Of a stretch of 6,854 bases of DNA, positions 1-5,893 are shown piece after piece. Each line of letters opens with the position of its first letter. The first letter of the stretch is position 1. The stretch is from an uncultured Fretibacterium sp. (lineage in GTDB: Bacteria; Synergistota; Synergistia; Synergistales; Aminobacteriaceae), in contig CAJPSE010000089.1 in NCBI GenBank assembly GCA_905373185.1, forward strand, positions 1 through 6,854, in the 5' to 3' direction. The notes beneath the pieces were generated by a model. That model searched no databases, was not told where the DNA came from, and saw nothing but the letters and a program-made list of their open reading frames with translations. Position numbers and translations under genes: made by a program.

Positions 1-1
1 G

Positions 2-427
2 GGGTACATGAATGGGCGGGACCTCCAGAAACAGGCCGTTTTCGCCAACCTGGGGCGGGAGGTGCGGCTGCATCCGATCGCGGCTCCGGCCCTGCCGTAC
101 GCCCTGGAGTGCGGAGCCGTCGACGCGGTCGTCCTGGACGCCGCCGACGCGATCAAACTTCCGCAGTATCGGAACCGCGCGCTGCCCTGCGACGCTCCCT
201 CCGCGGTTCTGGTCGTCCATGAGGCGCTGCTCGGGAGCACGGATTTCAAAGAATTTGTCGGACATTACAACGATACGGTCGGGAGGTTGGAGGCTTCTCT
301 CTGCGAAGAGCTGCTTCCGCAGGTCCTGGGCGTCGAATGTGGAGAGGAAACTTTGAGAACATGGCACAAAATGAACGTTCAATTGTTAACGCTTCCGGCA
401 TCAACTTTTCCACCAGAAGAGGGCTGA
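2..427 (+). CDS. saoB: ABC transporter substrate-binding protein, C-terminal part (SaoB-like)
   Basis: This is the last ~141 codons of a protein whose start lies before the window; the frame is open from base 2 to a TGA at 425-427. It is probably the solute-binding subunit of the importer encoded by the next two genes, acting outside the membrane to capture the substrate. The visible part fits the second lobe of an NMT1/SsuA-type binding protein: a short strand-helix unit containing ALECGAVDAVVLD, where the AL-x-x-GAVDA pattern is typical of this fold, then a helical C-terminal tail. It contains four cysteines, but none lies in a motif I can interpret. The 3' end overlaps the permease gene by 67 nt. 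The SaoB assignment rests mainly on the downstream lyase and on recalled NCBIfam naming; by sequence alone it is only an SsuA/NMT1-like binding protein. The N-terminal signal and substrate site are not visible. Confidence 0.6.
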   Translation, partial: GYMNGRDLQKQAVFANLGREVRLHPIAAPALPYALECGAVDAVVLDAADAIKLPQYRNRALPCDAPSAVLVVHEALLGSTDFKEFVGHYNDTVGRLEASLCEELLPQVLGVECGEETLRTWHKMNVQLLTLPASTFPPEEG

Positions 428-1212
428 ATCTTTCCGCCATCATGGGGCGCAGGAAGGGCTTCGTCTGCATGCTGGCCGGCACGCTGGCCGTCTGCCTGCT
501 CTGGTACTTTTTGGCCAGGGCGATCAATCGCAGCCTGATCATTCCGGACTTCCTCGTCACGATGAAGACCTTCTTCCTCGGGTGGTTCGACAAAAAGGTG
601 ATGTCCAACCTCGGCATCACCCTCGTGCGCGTCTTCACAGGCTGCGTCTACGCGGTCGCGATCGGGCTGCCGCTGGGGCTCCTCATGGGTTCCTCCCACA
701 CGGCGCTCGTCGCCCTGTCCCCCTACGTGAACTCGATACGTCAGGTCCCCATCATGGCCTGGGTGCCGCTTTCCATCATCTGGTTCGGGCTCGGGGACGG
801 GCCGACCATCTTTATGATCGCCATGAGCGCCGTGTTCCCCATCCTGATCAACACGATCTCCGGGGTCATGAACATCGACCCCAACTACAAGAACGCCGCG
901 CGGTGCATGGGGGCCGGCACCTGGCAGGTCCTGAGGGACGTCGTCGTCCCCGGCGCGCTTCCCAGCTTCCTGACGGGGTGCCGGCTGGCCCTCGGCGGCG
1001 CGTGGATGTCGGTCATCTGCGCCGAGTTCATCGCCACCAGCAAGGGGTTCGGCTACATCATGGTCGAGGCGCAGGTGCGCATGAACACGCCTCTTTTGTA
1101 CGCCCTGATGATCATGTCGGCCCTGGTGGGGTTCGCCATGGACAAGAGCATCGTCCTGCTCGAACACAGCCTGACCGGATGGAGATACAAAGATGGCGCT
1201 GCTGACCGTTGA
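361..1212 (+). CDS. saoP: ABC transporter permease, SsuC/TauC type (SaoP-like)
   Basis: This is the inner-membrane channel subunit of a nitrate/sulfonate/taurine-type (BPD_transp_1) importer, 283 residues from the ATG at 361, a normal length for the family. Hydrophobic segments lie near residues 33-54, 93-112, 122-145, 147-168, 203-222 and 244-264, giving about six membrane spans. The EAA loop that docks on the ATPase is at about 179-198 (AARCMGAG... ending VVVP). I chose 361 because GGAGAGG lies 13 nt upstream; the ATG at 337 adds eight residues and the ATG at 442 would avoid overlap with the upstream gene but has a poorer ribosome site. The 3' end overlaps the ATPase gene by 20 nt, so the two are translationally coupled. 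The SaoP name comes from linkage to the MerB-like gene; the transported compound is unknown. Confidence 0.85.
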   Translation: MAQNERSIVNASGINFSTRRGLNLSAIMGRRKGFVCMLAGTLAVCLLWYFLARAINRSLIIPDFLVTMKTFFLGWFDKKVMSNLGITLVRVFTGCVYAVAIGLPLGLLMGSSHTALVALSPYVNSIRQVPIMAWVPLSIIWFGLGDGPTIFMIAMSAVFPILINTISGVMNIDPNYKNAARCMGAGTWQVLRDVVVPGALPSFLTGCRLALGGAWMSVICAEFIATSKGFGYIMVEAQVRMNTPLLYALMIMSALVGFAMDKSIVLLEHSLTGWRYKDGAADR

Positions 1213-1972
1213 CCACGTCAAAAAATCCTTCGCGGACCGGGACGGGCGCGTCCGGTCCGTCATCGACGACCTCTCGTTCGAGGTAAAGAAGGGACAGTTC
1301 GTCTCGCTGCTGGGGCCCTCGGGGTGCGGCAAGACGACCCTGCTGACCATCCTGGCCGGCTTCCAGACCTGCACGGAGGGGACGGCCGCACTGGAGGGAC
1401 GGCCCATCGAGGGGCCGGGCGTGGAGCGCGGCTACGTCTTCCAGAACTACGCGCTCTTTCCGTGGATGACCGTCAGGTCGAACATCCTCTACTCGCTGAG
1501 GATAGCCGGGGAGTCCCGGGAAAAACAAGAGGTACGGCTGGACGAGCTGCTCGAGCTGGCCCATCTCAAGGGGCACGAGGGGAAGTATCCCATCCAGCTC
1601 TCCGGCGGCATGCAGCAGCGCGTCGCCGTGGTGCGCGCCCTGGCCGGCCGGCCGAAGGTGCTCTTGCTGGACGAGCCGCTCGGGGCCATCGACTTCCAGA
1701 TGCGCGAGATCATGCAGAGCGAGCTGGACCTCCTCGTGCGCCAGGTCTCGGCCACCGTCGTGATGGTCACGCACGACGTCGGCGAGTCCGTCTTCCTCAG
1801 CGACAGGGTGCTCGTCATGGGGGCCGGAGGGTGCCGTCTTCTTGCCGATGTCGCGATCGACATGCCCCGTCCGCGCGACCGCTCCTCGAGGCAGTTCAAG
1901 GATTACGTCGGCGACCTGACGGACCTGCTGCGCAGGGCGTTTCGCGAGTCCGAGAGGCTGTTCTCAGACTGA
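1193..1972 (+). CDS. saoA: ABC transporter ATP-binding protein, SsuB/TauB type (SaoA-like)
   Basis: This is the cytoplasmic ATPase that powers the importer, 259 residues. All nucleotide-binding motifs are present: Walker A GPSGCGKTT at 41-49, Q-loop glutamine at 84, signature LSGGMQQR at 136-143, Walker B LLLDEP at 157-162 followed by the D-loop GAID, and the switch histidine at 194 (VTHDV). The segment FQNYALFPWMTV after the Q-loop is characteristic of the nitrate/sulfonate/taurine importer branch. The ATG at 1193 has GGAG eight nt upstream and lies inside the permease 3' end. The gene is followed after 22 nt by the MerB-like lyase, suggesting a shared transcript. There are no signs of damage. 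The family assignment is firm; the SaoA subfamily name is inferred from the neighbourhood. Confidence 0.88.
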   Translation: MALLTVDHVKKSFADRDGRVRSVIDDLSFEVKKGQFVSLLGPSGCGKTTLLTILAGFQTCTEGTAALEGRPIEGPGVERGYVFQNYALFPWMTVRSNILYSLRIAGESREKQEVRLDELLELAHLKGHEGKYPIQLSGGMQQRVAVVRALAGRPKVLLLDEPLGAIDFQMREIMQSELDLLVRQVSATVVMVTHDVGESVFLSDRVLVMGAGGCRLLADVAIDMPRPRDRSSRQFKDYVGDLTDLLRRAFRESERLFSD

Positions 1973-1980
1973 GTCTCAGA
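1962..1980. repeat. Short repeat/inverted-repeat cluster at the saoA-saoL junction
   Basis: The heptamer TCTCAGA occurs at 1962-1968 and again at 1974-1980. The 5 nt between them, CTGAG, are the reverse complement of CTCAG inside each copy. The RNA can therefore form either of two mutually exclusive 5-bp hairpins, one over the saoA stop codon and one just before the saoL start. This may affect coupling between the genes, or may be chance. Confidence 0.35.
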
Positions 1981-1994
1981 ATAGAGTTTTGAAC

Positions 1995-2642
1995 ATGGCA
2001 AATTTCAGGGATTCTCTTACCTTCAAGAACTACGACCGGGAGCGCATCATCATCGACAGCATCGCCGCCCGGCTGACCGCGGAGGAAAACGCCTTCCGCA
2101 ACAGGATCATCAACTCCATTGCGGACACCCGCAGGGCCTTTCTCCCCGCCGACGGCGAGGAGCGGGCGATGGTCGAGAGGCTGAGGGACAAGAATGCGCT
2201 GTTCATAGAGTAGGACGGCAGCGTCTCCTCCATCTACCCCGTCTCCGCCAGGCCCTCCCGCCATCTGGCCGCTCTGGCCGATGGACGCACGGTCTACTGC
2301 ATGTGCGCCATCGACGCTTTGGGCTGTACCTTTACCTTCAACCAGGACGTCGTCGTCACCTCCTCCTGCAGCAACAGCGGTGTGGCTATCCGCGTCGTCG
2401 TCAAGGACCGAAAACTGTGCTGCGCTCTGCCGGACAGGGAGAGCATCCGCGTGCTGCACGCCGATCTGAAGGCCAGCGACAGCTGGGCCTCGTGCTGCTG
2501 TTGCTCCATGCTTTTCTTCAAGTCTCAGGGGGATTACGACCAGTTCGCCGCAGACCACGAGGTCTGCCCGGACCACTCCTTCTGCCTGGACCTGGAGGAG
2601 GCTTTTTCCGTGGGGCGCATGCTGTTCAGCGACGGAGAATGA
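1995..2642 (+). pseudogene. saoL: MerB-like organometallic lyase (SaoL-like) interrupted by in-frame TAG
   Basis: Read through one TAG (codon 73), this frame encodes 215 residues, the length of MerB organomercurial lyase (about 212). MerB breaks carbon-mercury bonds by protonolysis. Aligned by eye to remembered plasmid MerB (Cys96, Asp99, Cys117, Cys159), the spacing is kept exactly without gaps: Cys104, Asp107 (CMCAIDAL), Cys125 (TSSCSNSG) and Cys167, the first of four consecutive cysteines in SCCCCSMLFF. The C-terminal EEAFSVGRMLF matches MerB's HEAFGLGQEF. Residues 1-72 form a helical, cysteine-free N-terminal region; all 12 cysteines follow the TAG. The ATG at 1995 has only a weak AGAG upstream; an in-frame TTG at 1989 is an alternative. 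An SsuABC-like importer directly upstream supports the SaoL subfamily over true MerB. The rest of the frame shows no decay, so this is a recent nonsense change, a sequencing error or a recoded codon. Confidence 0.78.
2211..2213 (+). other. In-frame TAG (amber) within saoL
   Basis: The context is GAG TAG GAC GGC AGC, reading Phe-Ile-Glu-stop-Asp-Gly-Ser. It sits in the turn between the N-terminal helical region and the catalytic core, where MerB has Lys before Asp-Gly. A single base change from GAG or AAG would create it. The frame stays open for another 142 codons with conserved catalytic residues. The nearest in-frame ATG downstream is at 2301, directly before the catalytic Cys, so reinitiation would not give a whole domain. 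Confidence 0.9.
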
Positions 2643-2836
2643 ATCGATCTCGAGTGTGAATTTCCGGAACGGTGATTCCGCACGGATAACGCGTAGAGAG
2701 GACGAAGAAGGATACGGCTCCGAGAGCTTTGCCTACAAGGTAACGTTTGAACTCGAGCAGACAATCTTGGAGGGATGGGGCTGCGTAAGCATTCCGACCC
2801 TTTTGCGTCTGCCGATCTCTTCGAGGGGGGAGAACC
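2643..2836. other. 194-nt gap between saoL and the reductase gene, no gene supported
   Basis: No recognisable gene lies here. A small inverted repeat, CGGAA (2665-2669) and TTCCG (2676-2680), follows the saoL stop but has no T-run, so it is not a convincing terminator. One frame is open from a GTG at 2656 through the reductase start, but it resembles nothing I know. I could not find a convincing -35/-10 pair. The right end holds the strong reductase ribosome site, a GAGGGGGGAG run ending about 5 nt before the ATG. Confidence 0.4.
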
Positions 2837-3976
2837 ATGCTTTCACTGCCGAAGAACTTCGAGACTTACGATGAGAAGAGGAGAAACGCCTTCCTGGCGC
2901 TTTACGAGGTAAAAAAGAGGGGGAAGAAGGTCGTGGGGACCTTCTGTTCCTATACCCCGACCGAGCTGATCCACGCTGCGGGAGCCATTCCCGTAGGGCT
3001 CTGCGGCAACAGCGAGCAGGGGATCCTGGAGGCCGAGACCAGGCTGCCCAAGACCCTGTGCCCTTTGATCAAGTCCAGTTACGGGCTGGCCATGACCGAC
3101 CAGTGCCCGTTCTTCTACTTCTCCGATGGGGTGCTTGCCGAGACGACCTGCGACGGCAAGAAGAAGATGTACGAGCTTCTGGGCGAGATCAAGCCGGTTC
3201 ACGTCATGAAGCTGCCCCAGGGCAGGGATCACGCCCTTGCCGTGGAGTCCTGGACGGAGGAGGTTCGCCTGGCCGCGAGGTTTCTTGAGGACCTCTTCGG
3301 CGTCGAGATCACCGAGGATAAGCTCCACGACGCCATCGTCTACCGAAATCGCGTGAGGAAGGCGCTCATAGAGCTTTATGAGGTCGCCAAGGCCAAGCCG
3401 TCCCCCGTCTCGGGGTACGAGCTGACGACGGTCTCCGAGTCCGCCGACTTCCACTTCACGGACGACAGCCTGATAGAGAAGCTCGAGGAAAAAGCGAGGG
3501 AGTTCCGGAACCGCGTCCGCGAAACATCCCGAAGTCGTCCGAGGGTTCTGCTTACGGGCTGCCCCAACACGGGACTGCGCGAGAAGCTGATCCGCAGGAT
3601 GGAGGACATGGGGGCCGATTACGTCTGCTCCGACCATTGCGCCGGGCCCAGGACGCTTCGGTTCATGGTCGACGAGGACAAGGACCCCTACGAGGCCCTG
3701 GCCGAACGGTACCTGAAGATCAACTGCTCCGTCATGACGCCCAACAAAGGACGTTTCGACGACCTGAGGCATTTGGTCTCGGACTACAGGGTCGACGGAG
3801 TCGTCGAGGTGGTCCTGCAGGGCTGCCACACCTTCGCCGTGGAGGCCTGGCACACGAAGACGACGATCTACGAGGAGCTGGGGCTTCCCTACCTTCGCGT
3901 CGATACCGATTTCTCCCAGTCGGACCGAGGACAGATAGAGACCCGCCTGGGCGCCTTCATCGAGATGATGTCGTGA
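2837..3976 (+). CDS. Double-cubane-cluster-type anaerobic reductase (2-hydroxyacyl-CoA dehydratase/HgdB family)
   Basis: This 379-residue protein belongs to the HgdB/BcrC-like Fe-S family and looks like the double-cubane-cluster branch (DCCP, YjiM-like). In characterised members an [8Fe-9S] cluster is reduced by an ATP-dependent activase and reduces small molecules such as acetylene or azide. Diagnostic stretches are GTFCSYTPTELIHAAGAIPVG (split as GTFCSYTP, Cys37, and HAAGAIPVG), TLCPL (Cys75), ETTCDGKKKMYELLG (Cys105), TGCPNTG (Cys242), CSDHCAGPR (Cys264, Cys268), INCSV (Cys297) and QGCHTF (Cys330). The TTCDGKKKMYELL segment is especially typical of this branch. The first half binds one side of the cluster and the Rossmann-like second half the other. 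The start has a strong purine-rich ribosome site. The gene looks complete and undamaged. No activase (BadF/HgdC-type) gene is visible next to it, although such partners usually sit alongside. The physiological substrate is unknown. Confidence 0.82.
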   Translation: MLSLPKNFETYDEKRRNAFLALYEVKKRGKKVVGTFCSYTPTELIHAAGAIPVGLCGNSEQGILEAETRLPKTLCPLIKSSYGLAMTDQCPFFYFSDGVLAETTCDGKKKMYELLGEIKPVHVMKLPQGRDHALAVESWTEEVRLAARFLEDLFGVEITEDKLHDAIVYRNRVRKALIELYEVAKAKPSPVSGYELTTVSESADFHFTDDSLIEKLEEKAREFRNRVRETSRSRPRVLLTGCPNTGLREKLIRRMEDMGADYVCSDHCAGPRTLRFMVDEDKDPYEALAERYLKINCSVMTPNKGRFDDLRHLVSDYRVDGVVEVVLQGCHTFAVEAWHTKTTIYEELGLPYLRVDTDFSQSDRGQIETRLGAFIEMMS

Positions 3977-4085
3977 GGCGCGCCGGGTGAGGAAAACGCG
4001 GCGGTGGTTTTTCAACGGAATTTGTCTGCTGCGTTTTGCTTGAAAATCTGGTAATGGTGAAACTCGTCAAGTGCGGGGCGTGACG

Positions 4086-4124
4086 AAAAAACGGGGGCGG
4101 TTGTTGGCCCCGCCCTCGTTTTTT
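4086..4124. terminator. Bidirectional Rho-independent terminator between convergent genes
   Basis: AAAAAACGGGGGCGG at 4086-4100 pairs with CCGCCCTCGTTTTTT at 4110-4124 over 15 positions, with one G-U wobble and a 9-nt loop. The T-run on the right ends plus-strand transcripts from the reductase gene. The A-run on the left becomes a T-run on the minus strand and ends hicAB transcripts. The hicB stop codon lies only 3 nt beyond the stem. Confidence 0.9.
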
Positions 4125-4127
4125 GGC

Positions 4128-4529
4128 TTATACTGTTTCGCTCAACGCTTTGTCGAGCGCGTCCGTGAGAAGCTGGGAGAAATTGATCCCGGCCTTTTCT
4201 CCGCGCCAGGCAAGACCGGCAGGGATCGTCAGGTTCTTGCGGACGGTTTTTTCTCGCATGGGGACCATCCATGCGTCGACGAGCACGACGGCCTCGTTGG
4301 GCTCCGTATGGATGCTGCGGAGGTCGGAGGGCTCGGGGATGGATTCGCCCTCATCCTCCATGAGCGACAAATACCCGGCAAGAACATCCTGCGCCATATA
4401 CATCGCTTCTTTCTGATCGTCCCCGCAGCTCAGGCACCCCGGGAGGTCGGGAAACGATATGGAGATTCCATCGTCGGCGTAGTTGAAGATCGCAGGGAAG
4501 ATGTAGTGGTCCGGTTTTTTTGTGCGCAC
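4128..4529 (-). CDS. hicB: HicB family antitoxin
   Basis: This is the antitoxin of a type II HicAB module, 133 residues, predicted to bind and block the HicA RNase and to repress the operon. The N-terminal HicB domain (about residues 8-70) has the partial RNase H-like pattern: FPAIFNYADDGISISFPDLP in the strand region, then GCLSCGDDQKEA, a helix with AGYL, and IPEPS. The C-terminal part (about 96-129) is the DNA-binding domain, with VRKNLTIP followed by EKAGINFSQLLTDAL, typical of the ribbon-helix-helix type found in longer HicB proteins. It starts at GTG (4529) with AAAGGA seven nt upstream. The gene lies 27 nt downstream of hicA in the usual toxin-antitoxin order. The gene ends at TAA beside the shared terminator. 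I see no damage, so the antitoxin should be made even if the toxin is not. Confidence 0.9.
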   Translation of the reverse strand: MRTKKPDHYIFPAIFNYADDGISISFPDLPGCLSCGDDQKEAMYMAQDVLAGYLSLMEDEGESIPEPSDLRSIHTEPNEAVVLVDAWMVPMREKTVRKNLTIPAGLAWRGEKAGINFSQLLTDALDKALSETV

Positions 4530-4556
4530 CGTTATGTCCTTTCCGGTAGGCAGGAA

Positions 4557-4742
4557 TTAAAGGATTCCCGCCTGCCTGAGTATGCTCCGGTAGGTTCCGA
4601 TGGGGAGGTCCTTTTTGGGGTGCGGAACGGAAACCTTGCCGGGCCTCGTAGGGTGCTCGAAGTAGTGATGGCTGCCTCTTGCACTGACGTAGTACCAACC
4701 TGCCGCCGTAATTTCTTCGATTGCCCGCTTTGAGCTTGGTAT
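4557..4742 (-). CDS. hicA: HicA family toxin (mRNA interferase), non-canonical ATA start
   Basis: This small frame of 61 codons encodes a HicA toxin, a double-stranded-RNA-binding-fold ribonuclease that cuts mRNAs in ribosome-independent fashion. Conserved features are PSSKRAIEEI at residues 2-11, AGWYYVSARGSHHYF at 13-27 with the family's catalytic histidine (HH at 25-26), HPTRPGKVSVPHPKKDLP at 30-47 and the C-terminal helix IGTYRSILRQAGIL. The length is normal (about 60). The codon where HicA usually begins (Met-Pro/Lys-Ser-Ser) is ATA, preceded directly by TAA and a strong GGGAGGGG ribosome site 5-6 nt away. No ATG, GTG or TTG occurs anywhere in this frame. Either the start has mutated and the toxin is silent, or translation begins weakly at AUA, or there is a base error. 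HicB follows in the same direction. Confidence 0.85.
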   Translation of the reverse strand: MPSSKRAIEEITAAGWYYVSARGSHHYFEHPTRPGKVSVPHPKKDLPIGTYRSILRQAGIL

Positions 4743-4774
4743 TTAGCCCCTCCCCCTCTCTCCGTTGTGGGGAC

Positions 4775-4804
4775 AGCATATCATGCGCACATTATACGCG
4801 TCAA
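4775..4804 (-). promoter_or_regulatory. hicA: Probable hicAB promoter
   Basis: On the minus strand TTGACG (4799-4804) is followed after 18 nt by TATGCT (4775-4780), a fair sigma-70-type promoter 33 nt before the hicA start position. A TATAAT hexamer lies within the spacer (4791-4796) but lacks a good -35. The 158-nt interval 4743-4900 holds no gene. Autoregulation by HicB at this site is likely from the family but no operator can be assigned with confidence. Confidence 0.5.
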
Positions 4805-4900
4805 TAGTCTTGTGAAGGAAATGGGGCGTGAAATGACAGGGCAATATCGTTTTTTGGAGGGGCTTCCGCCTCGTGGTGAAGTCCACCCGTCCCCTTCATA

Positions 4901-5893
4901 TCACGGCACCGTCCTGACCGTATCCGAATCATATGCATGGAAGCAGCGGACCTTGCGCCCGTCAAGCTCCGTGAGCTCGGGCATACGCAGGGTGCAGTCC
5001 CGGGTGGAGCGCGGACAATACGGCAGGAACGGACATCGTTCCTCCGAGGCGGGGACGGAGGGAGCGTCGAGAGGGGAAACGGGTCGTTTCCCTCGGTCCC
5101 CGGGGTTCATGCTGGGGATGGAGTCCAGTAGGCATCGGGTGTAGGGATGCAGGGGACGGTCGTACAGCGCTTCGGTGTCCGCGACCTCGCAGATGTGGCC
5201 TCGGTAGAGGACGCAGACGCGGTCCGATATCGCGCGCACGACGCCCATATCGTGAGAGATGAAGAGACAGGTGAGCCGCTTTTCCTCCCTCAGAGAGTGC
5301 AGCAGACGGAGGATTTGAGCCTGGATCGAGACGTCGAGGGACGAGACGGGCTCGTCGCAGATCAGGAGCTCCGGATCCGTGGCCAGCGCGCGGGCGATGC
5401 CCACGCGCTGCCGTTGTCCTCCGGAGAGCTCGCGGGGGTGGCGAAAGACCGTCTCCCTCGGCAGCCCGACGCTTTCGAGCAGTTTCATGGCGAGATCGAG
5501 ACGGCCGCGTCCGGCCTCCGCGATCCCGAACGCCTCCAGCGGCTCCAACAGGCTCTCGCGTATGGAGATGTTGGGGTTCAGCGCGGAGGCGGAGTCCTGG
5601 AAGACCATGCGGATATTTCGCATCGCGTCCCGCTTTTCCCTTCCACGCAGGCCGCCCAGGTCCCTTCCCTTGTAGAGCACGGAACCGCAAGTTGGGCGCA
5701 GGGCGCCGTTCAGCACCCGGCCCAGGGTGCTCTTTCCGCTCCCCGACTCGCCCACCAGCGCCAGCGTTTCCCCGCGCCACAGGGCCAGGTCGACGCCGTG
5801 AAGCGCCCGGGTCTCCCCGCGTCCCGAGGGAAAAATACCGTTTCGGTGAAAGATCATCCCCACGTTTCGGAACTCGGCCAGGGGAGCGTTCAT
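4901..5893 (-). CDS. Peptide/nickel ABC importer ATP-binding protein, DppF/OppF-like
   Basis: This 330-residue ATPase is one of the two nucleotide-binding subunits of a Dpp/Opp-family importer. It has Walker A GESGSGKST (48-56), Q-loop glutamine 99 (FQDSASALNP, typical of the F subunit), signature LSGGQRQR (156-163), Walker B LLICDEP (176-182), VSSLDVSIQAQ D-loop region and switch histidine 214. The C-terminal oligopeptide extension (HPYTRCLLDSIP from 249) ends with four cysteines at 287, 293, 300 and 317 (C-x5-C-x6-C-x16-C), a pattern linked to an Fe-S site in some Opp ATPases. The ATG overlaps the upstream subunit's stop as ATGA, and a GAGAGGGGGG run gives a strong ribosome site. Peptide, nickel and heme importers share this fold, and the binding protein and permeases lie outside the window, so the substrate stays open. 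Confidence 0.9.
   Translation of the reverse strand: MNAPLAEFRNVGMIFHRNGIFPSGRGETRALHGVDLALWRGETLALVGESGSGKSTLGRVLNGALRPTCGSVLYKGRDLGGLRGREKRDAMRNIRMVFQDSASALNPNISIRESLLEPLEAFGIAEAGRGRLDLAMKLLESVGLPRETVFRHPRELSGGQRQRVGIARALATDPELLICDEPVSSLDVSIQAQILRLLHSLREEKRLTCLFISHDMGVVRAISDRVCVLYRGHICEVADTEALYDRPLHPYTRCLLDSIPSMNPGDRGKRPVSPLDAPSVPASEERCPFLPYCPRSTRDCTLRMPELTELDGRKVRCFHAYDSDTVRTVP

Noticed and set aside
425..427. Reading the TGA of the binding-protein gene as selenocysteine
   Set aside because: The frame beyond it overlaps the conserved permease gene and gives no plausible extension of the binding protein.
379..1407. 342-codon minus-strand open frame spanning permease and ATPase genes
   Set aside because: It is antisense to two clearly conserved genes and its translation is low-complexity and Asp/Gly/Pro-rich, as expected from codon bias.
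2211..2213. Reading the saoL TAG as selenocysteine
   Set aside because: Bacterial selenocysteine uses UGA with a hairpin just downstream; this codon is UAG and does not align with a cysteine position.
2656..2874. Possible 72-residue small protein starting at GTG 2656
   Set aside because: It has no recognisable family or clear ribosome site, and it overruns the well-supported reductase start.
2843..4015. 390-codon open frame on the minus strand opposite the reductase gene
   Set aside because: It is a shadow of the conserved plus-strand gene in GC-rich DNA; the translation has no recognisable domain.
4791..4804. TTGACG directly next to TATAAT on the minus strand as one promoter
   Set aside because: The two hexamers are only 2 nt apart, impossible as a single -35/-10 pair; TTGACG with TATGCT 18 nt later fits better.
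4858..4896. Possible terminator hairpin just downstream of the DppF-like gene
   Set aside because: GTGG/CCAC can pair around 4874-4887 but outer pairing is broken and no T-run follows in the minus direction.
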